A stretch of DNA of 64,000 nt, taken from Chaenocephalus aceratus (lineage: Eukaryota; Chordata; Actinopteri; Perciformes; Channichthyidae). Shown piece by piece: positions 57,745 to 64,000 of the stretch. The notes beneath the pieces are model-generated. The model was not told the DNA's origin, made no database searches, and saw only the letters and a list, made by a program, of their open reading frames with translations. Position 1 is the first letter of the stretch, and every line of letters starts with the position of its first letter. The stretch lies in the NCBI GenBank assembly GCA_023974075.1, contig JAMFTG010000228.1, positions 1 through 64,000 of the forward strand, read 5' to 3'. Both the position numbers and the translations under genes were made by a program.

Positions 57745-60700
57745 ACATGGGACCTTTAAGGCGGGTAGAGTCCCCTGACAACTCTCCTTACATTCAGAGT
57801 CAGAAAAACTCTTATCTTTTTGGAGATCCAGAGAAAAGGGGTGAAAATGGAGAAATTGTATCCCAAAATAGTGTCTCATAATTCCCTGACAACTCCCCTT
57901 GCATTCCTCCAGAGACCAGTTGAAAAATTTAAAGTTTGGTAAGAACCATACTGGGGGGTCTCCATGCAACAATTGTATCCGAGCCAAAGCACTCATGTAG
58001 CGGACACATTCCTCCATGATGTGAAACAACCGTTTTTTTTCCTGAGTCCTCTCAAAAACCGGGTTTCCGATTTCGTGCGAAAGGTAGCTTGAAAAACATG
58101 AATTAATTTTTTTGACGGAGGAGGGGAGGTCTCGATTCCCCTCTCTGTTGTAAAATGCAACGGGGGAGTGGAAAAGTGTCCGGGGCTTCCGTCCGAAGCG
58201 CCGAAGACTTGAGCTTTTTGGAGCCCCTCCTCCGTTGGCACTGTCGTTTTTTCGAGAATTTTGGGCTAAGCTTCATAAACTGACAAAGTCATCCAGAAAT
58301 GTCACTTTAATACCCCAAAAATATATAATGCAAATACATTTAAATAGTAAAAGGTACAATTTTGCTCCTTTTTGGGAGAACCAGAGAAAAGGGGTGAAAA
58401 TGGAGAAATGGTATCCCAAAATAGTGTCTCTTAAGGCCGGTAGAGTCCCCTGACAACTTTCCTTACATTCCTCCAGAGTCAGGAAAAACTCTATCTTTTG
58501 GGAGAACCAGAGAAAAGGGGTGAAAATGGAGAAATTGTATCCAAAAATAGTGTCTCATAATTCCCTGACAACGCCCCTTGCATTCCTCCAGAGACCAGTT
58601 CAAAAACGTAAAGTTTGGTAAGAACCATACTGGGGGGTCTCCATGCACCAATTGTATCCGAGCCAAAGCACTCATGCAGCGGACACATTCCTCCATGATG
58701 TGAAACAGTCGTTTTTTTTCTGAATCCTAACCAGGTTTCCGATTTCGTGCAGATGGTAGCTTGAAAAACATGAATGAATGTTTTGGACGGAGAAGGGGAG
58801 GTCTCGATTCCCCTCTCCGTTGTAATATGCAACGGAGGAGTGGAGAAGTGTCCGGGGCACTCTGTCGTTTTTTCGAGAATTTTTTAAAACTTCCTTTTTG
58901 AATATTTTAAGATATAATTGACCGTTTTCTTTACTTTTTTCTGTTTTCCACGGGTGGGGGCGCATGGCAGGCCGCCAATGAGCTCCCAAATTCGGCCTGG
59001 AACCTCCGGGAATTGTGGGCTAAGCTCCATAAACTGACAAAGTCACCCAGAAATGTCACTTTAATAGCCCAAAAATATATAATACAAATACATTTAAATA
59101 GTAAAAGGTACAATTGTGCTCCTAATTACCCGGAATTTGATTTATATAGCCCCATGATAGTGAATAAAAATAATTTTCATGGAAAAAAGTGTTAAAACGC
59201 CTGATTAATATGTTTGTAATGCTGGCAGCAGGTTCACTGCTGTCAGCAGGGTCTCACACTCACAGGCACACAGGCAGAGATCCAGGGTGATGCACATGGC
59301 TTTCCTACCCAGGAATAAGTGTGTGAAAGGCGGGGAGAAGTGCTGTGAATACAGGGATAGAGAGCAGCGGGCTGTGAGAGCCACAGAGCACACCCAAGTA
59401 CAGCAGAGTCACTGCTGTTAGCAGGGTCTCACAGGCACCAGAGAACCAGGGTGATGCACATGGCTTTCCTACCCAGGAATAAGTGTGTGAAAGGCAGGGA
59501 GAAGTGCTGTGAATACAGGGAGAGAGCAACCAGAGAGAAGCGGGCTGTGAGAGCCCCAGAGCGCACCCAGAGAACAGGCTGCTTCACAGCACTTTGTAAC
59601 CCATTAAAGCAGCTTCAATCGTGGGTGAACAATGTTTAAATAGTGTGACACTTCCAGGGCACTTGACAGCACTTTGTAACCCAGGAAAGCAGCTTGATTC
59701 GTGGGCACATGAGTGTTAAAAGTGCATTAAACTGTTTATTACACTTGTGTCCAAATGAATACTTTTCTTGTCAATGCTGGTACACTAAACTGAACGGCAA
59801 TTGGAGTATCATTTCCATTGAGACGCATTAAGCCATTTCGTCGTCAGTTTCAATGTTAATTTTGTCCATTTGACGCCATTTGCCATTACATTCCTCCAGA
59901 GACCAATTCAAAAACTTAAAGTTTGGTAAGAACCATGCTGGGGGGTCCCCGGGCAACAAATGTATCCGAGCCAGAGTGCACATGGAGCGGATACATACCT
60001 CCATGAAGTGACACAGCCGTTTTTTTTCTGAGTCCTCTGAAAAACCGGGTTTCCGATTTCGTGCAGATAGTAGTCTGAAATTGATGAATGCATTTTTTTG
60101 ACGGAGAAGGGGAGGCTTGGTTTCCCCTCCCCGTTGTAAGTTGCAACGGGGGAGTGGAAAAGTGTCCGGGGCTTCCGCCCGAAGCGCCGAAGGGTTGAGC
60201 TTTTTTGAGCCCCTTCTCTGTTGGCACTTAGAAGTTTTTTCAAAAATATTTTAAAACTTCATTTTTGACTATTTTAAGATATCATTGACCGTTTTCTTTA
60301 CTTTTTTCTTCTTTCCACGGGTGGGGGTGCATGGCAGGCCGCCTATGAGCTCCCAAATTCGGCCTGGAACATCCAGGATTTGTGGGCTAAGCTCCATAAA
60401 CTGACAAAGTCACCCAGAAATGTCACTTTTATAGCCCAAAAACATATAATACAAATACATTTAAATAGTAAAAGGTACAATTGTGCTCTGAATTACCCGG
60501 AATTTGATTGATATAGCCCCATGATAGTGAACACAAATCATTTTCATGGAAAAAAGTGTTAAAACGCCTGATTAAAGCATATGCAGGACCCCAGTGAGCT
60601 GGGCATTGTGTTAGGGAACCATATTAATGATAAGATAAATTATTTAAATGCAAAAATAATCATTTTTAGGGGGACAACTGTGGAGAGGAGCCTGAAAATT

Positions 60701-61240
60701 ACTCTCCAGCACCCCAGAGAAGCAGGCTGTGAGACCCACAGAGCGCACCCAGAGAACAGGCTGCTTCATCTCACTTTATAACACAGGAAAGGAGCTCGAA
60801 TCGTGGGTACATGATTGTTAAAAGTGCATTAAACTGTTTTAATTCAAATGTGCATGTGACTGCTTAAACAGCCAGTGATATGAACAGAAATGTGTCCATT
60901 TCGTCCACATTCGACTGATGAAATGTACAAGAAGGTAAAAACAGCAGAGTCACTGCTGTTAGGGTCTCAGACTCACAGGCACACATGCAGAGATCCAGGG
61001 TGATGCACATGGCTTTTCTACCCAGCAATAAGTCTTTGAAACCTGGGGAAAAGTGATGTGAATAGAGGCAGAGCGCAGCCAGAGGGAAGCGGGCTGCGAG
61101 ACCCACAGAGCGCACTCGGAGAGCTCCTCGCAGCACATGGCTCTTGCACCAAGAGGAGAGGCTGCTTCATCTCATTTTATAACCCAGGAAAGGAGCTTGA
61201 ATCCTGGGTAAACATTGTTTAATTGTTTAAGTGTTTTTAA
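57745..61240. repeat. Mosaic repeat array of unknown family
   Basis: Three kinds of block recur in the same orientation. Block 1 (CATTCCTCCAGAGACCAGTT... to GCAACGGGGGAGTGGAAAAGTG) at about 57895-58180, 58575-58850 and 59890-60170. Block 2 (AAACTGACAAAGTCA(T/C)CCAGAAATGTCACTT) at about 58275-58365, 59030-59120 and 60395-60490. Block 3 (CACTGCTGT(T/C)AGCAGGGTCTCACA..., GGGTGATGCACATGGCTTT) at about 59235-59370, 59408-59530 and 60950-61070. Open frames arise from the repeats and are not convincing genes. Confidence 0.75.
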
Positions 61241-61929
61241 ATGTGTGGAACAGTGTTTTGTCACTTTCAAAACTCTCCCGTCATTGACCGGAGAAATTGG
61301 GTCGATGTTGTATTCAATCTGACCGTTAATATTCCAGTGAGATGAAGTACGTACAATGACCGGAGTGATCCCATGTTAATTTTGTCCCAAAACCGGAGCA
61401 TTCCCTCACCCATCCGCCAGTGTCTTTATGCTCCAAAACAGGATAGAAAAACCTAAGACAGCTCCTCCATATCCATATTTGTGGAAACTGGGCATGGCCT
61501 CTGATGTACAGGACTGGACATGACCAGACATATTCTATTGGCTATGGCATAAGACACACCTTCCCATGTTTGTGTAAAAAGGACATGACCACTGCATGGC
61601 TGGCAAAATATTATTCTCGGCTATGACATAACCACCTTTTTGGGGCCTCAGTGTGTTTCTCCTTAAGACCGGAGCCTCCCCTCCCTGTGTACTGCTGTGA
61701 GGGAAGAGGGAAGAAACTGTCTCTCCCTTATCAGTGAAACCCATAAACCATTATAGGCCTTACACACTCATCTTAACAAACCACTTGTGTTTTGTTTATA
61801 CTGTAAATATAGAAAATCATAAAATATGAAGTATTTTCATTGTGGGTTATACAAGAATATAATTGACTATATTTGATTATAACTAACTGTCGTTTTAATT
61901 ATTCAAACTGATATGGAGATCTCAACAGT
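61241..61929. other. Intergenic stretch, no gene seen
   Basis: No coding or repeat signal assigned. Contains the ATATGGAGATCTCAACA-type sequence near 61910 whose complement lies near 39722 (GAGGTCTCCATATTAGG), a short shared flank. Confidence 0.35.
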
Positions 61930-62155
61930 TGGGACGTGCCACGTGTGCCACATTTCACGAATGACGTCATAGGAGCCAAATCCTGGATCGGCTCGTTTGC
62001 ACGTCCCTGTTTTTTTTTGTTTTTTTTTAAGAGATGTGGGTACGGAAGAAAAGAGAGAGGGTTGAATTTTCTGAAACTTTGTGAGTCTCCTGACACACCG
62101 GGGACACATATTTATGTATAAAAGACATCAAGAAGTGCATTTTGCATAATAGGTA
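61930..62155. other. Relic of SNTX-like intron 1
   Basis: Sequence from the CCACATTT...GACGTCAT block to GTGAGTCTCCTGACACACCGG and GTGCATTTTGCATAATAGGT matches intron 1 of copies A-D (for example about 38158-38350 in C), in the same orientation. No exon accompanies it. Confidence 0.6.
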
Positions 62156-62235
62156 GCCTTTAAACAACCATTTTTAGCCGCTTCCCCGCTGATCATCTGA
62201 TTCCAGCTTAACAGTATCCATGTGCAGTATTTCAG

Positions 62236-62470
62236 ATAGATGGATGCTTTATTTATCCTAAATTGGGAAATTATTTTGTCACAGCAGCAGTGTTATCCAG
62301 CCTTATACACAAGTTAAACATATGTAAAAGATACAGTAAGATACAAATCTAGTAATAATACAAATTAACATTAACAGCAAGTATTTACAAATTCAAAATA
62401 GAAATACATATATCACTTTTTCAGAAGGTTACTCCACAGTGTTTGTGAGAACTGAATTTCCCTCTCCTGC
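62236..62470 (-). mobile_element. LINE 3' UTR relic
   Basis: GATGGATGCTTTATTTATCC...GGGAAATTATTTTGTCACAGCAGC is the antisense form of a 3' end widespread in fish non-LTR elements. Truncated. Confidence 0.5.
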
Positions 62471-62559
62471 TGATGTTGAGGTGTATATTAATATGTAGTG
62501 TCTCTACTTTAAAGAGTCCTCTCCTGCTGATGTTCAGGTGTAACGGCTCACAGTCCATC

Positions 62560-64000
62560 TGGAGGCGTATAGAGAGCATGTCAAATCCTATAAGGACGCT
62601 CTCTCAAAAGCTAAGGCACACTACTACTCCTCACTCATCGGTAACCAGCAACACCACCCCCATATGCTCTTCTCCACCATAAACCGCCTACTCCGCCCAA
62701 TTGACCCCCGAAACCCAGCAGACACCCCCAAGCTTTGCACCAGGTTCCTTGACTCTGCCCTGGTCAACACTTGCCTACCAATCCTCTGCTCCACCATTGT
62801 TAAAATTATCAACTCCTCCCTGGAATCAGGCAAGGTTCCCGCCATCCTCAAGATAGCAGCTGTCACCCCCATCGTCAAAAAACCTTGTCTCGACCTCGAG
62901 GACCGTCAGCATCCTTATCCTCCTGGACATCTCCGCCGCATTCGACACAGTCTCCCACACAATCCTACTCAACCGCCTATCCCTCTAACTTGGCCTCTCT
63001 GGTACAGCACTCTCCTGGTTCCATTCCTACCACTCCAACAGGCAACAGTTTGTGACCATCGGAAAATCCAGCTCTCCCCCAGCCCCTGTCAACCAAGGTG
63101 TGCCGCAAGGTTCGGTGCCCGGCCCCCTTCTATTTAACATCTACATGCTCCCCCTCGGTGAAATCATCCGCCAACATGGTCTCAACTTCCACTCCTATGC
63201 CGACGACACCCAACTCTACATCAGTACCAATCCATCATCCCAGCTACCCCCACTGTCACTTGTCAACTGCCTCCGTGACATCCAAGCCTGGATGTAAAAA
63301 AATCTACTTAAACTCAACAATAACAAAACAGAGCTCATGGTTGTGGCCCCAAAAACACTGCTCCGGAAGGTTGGAGATTTGCTCCTCACCATCGATGGCG
63401 GCTCCATCCACCCTTCCCCTGAGGTTTGCAGCCTGGGCGTCACTCTGGACTCTAGCCTCACCTTCAACTCCCACATCAGGTCAACTGTCAAAACTGCATT
63501 TTTACACCTACGAAACATCTCCAGACTCCGGCCCTCTCTCCCTGACCCCATTGCAGAAATATTAATTCATACCTTCATCTCCTCTCGTCTGGACTACTGC
63601 AATGGAGTTCTGTTCGGGGTCACCAGTAAAGCCCTGGACAGGCTCCAGTACGTCCAGAACTCTGCAGCCAGGCTCCTCACCCACACTAACCCTGGCAACA
63701 CATCACCCCCACCCTCCTCCACCTTCACTGGCTCCCGGTCAAGTCACGTATCCAGTACAAACTCCTCCTGCTAACCTACAAATCTCTCCACTCCCTAGCC
63801 CCTCCATACATCTCAGACCTCCTTCAGCCCTTCACCCCCTCTCGTCACCTGCGGTCCTCTGACAAAGGGCTGCTCTCCATCCAGTGCTCCAAGCTGAAAA
63901 CATTTGGCAACAGAGCCTTCAGTGTCGCAGCCTCCACCCTCTGGAATTCTCTACCCTCTGCAATCAGGAATGCAGACACTCTGGACACCTTCAAAAAACA
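62560..64000 (+). pseudogene. L2-like LINE reverse transcriptase, broken, runs off the window
   Basis: Successive frames give the pre-RT region (62560-62880), part of the RT palm, [18 protein letters not shown] and the catalytic YADD ([11 protein letters not shown], 63195-63230), the thumb (SSRLDYCNGVLFG, 63575) and the C-terminal motif NSLPSAIRNADTLDTFK at the edge. A deletion after about 62905, a stop at 63296 and a frameshift near 63710 make it inactive. The 3' end lies beyond 64000. Confidence 0.85.

Overview
This is nuclear DNA of a spiny-rayed (acanthomorph) teleost fish. The evidence is intron-bearing immune-type genes, long CA/GT and CT microsatellites, and a dense load of fish transposons: hAT, PIF/Harbinger, piggyBac-like, Gypsy-type LTR, L2/Rex-like LINEs and tRNA SINEs. 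No bacterial or viral gene block is present, and the species cannot be fixed from the sequence.

The core is a head-to-tail array, on the minus strand, of genes of the stonustoxin-like (SNTX) branch of the MACPF/perforin superfamily. Each unit has a non-coding exon 0, a short exon 1 with the start codon and one very large exon 2. Copy A (exon 0 near 11.0 kb, coding 8130 to 3138) is intact at 1094 residues: MACPF-like region, helical stalk, thioredoxin-like domain, two fibronectin III domains, a GTPase domain and a coiled-coil tail. Copy C (coding 38884 to 34523) is intact at 890 residues but lacks the GTPase and has a foreign 67-residue block inside its first fibronectin domain. Copy B (24.5-20.3 kb) is a pseudogene with three single-base breaks and no promoter exon. 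Copy D (54.9-51.2 kb) is a truncated relic. Copies B and C, which lack the fused GTPase, are each followed by a GIMAP/AIG1 GTPase exon (19022-19764 and 33165-33925). Ghost pieces at 27.5, 47.8 and 62.0 kb suggest that more units once existed.

Between the genes are well-delimited transposons. The paralogues serve as empty sites, so target-site duplications can be read directly. Main items: hAT 8209-9711 and its copy 24545-26064; solo LTRs 6953-7354, 23293-23691 and 40274-40715; a Harbinger-like element about 11.95-16.59 kb carrying an intact three-exon Myb/SANT gene and a nested hAT that itself holds a Harbinger MITE with a 66-bp perfect palindrome; foldback elements at 28.3-29.4 and 29.8-30.4 kb; a piggyBac-type element 31796-32447; a Gypsy-type LTR element 41104-47667 with a repeat-rich ORF, split by a two-gene DNA transposon that is itself split by a LINE; LINE ORF1 48.6-50.0 kb; an unassigned repeat array 57.7-61.2 kb; and a LINE reverse transcriptase running off the right edge.

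Taken together, this looks like a birth-and-death innate-immunity locus in which a pore-former-like protein is combined with a GTPase, either fused (A) or encoded next door (B, C). An interferon-response-type element lies beside the putative exon 0 of copy A. The immune role, the expression and the grouping of GIMAP exons with SNTX-like genes are inferences; the domains, exon joints and insertion junctions are read from the sequence.
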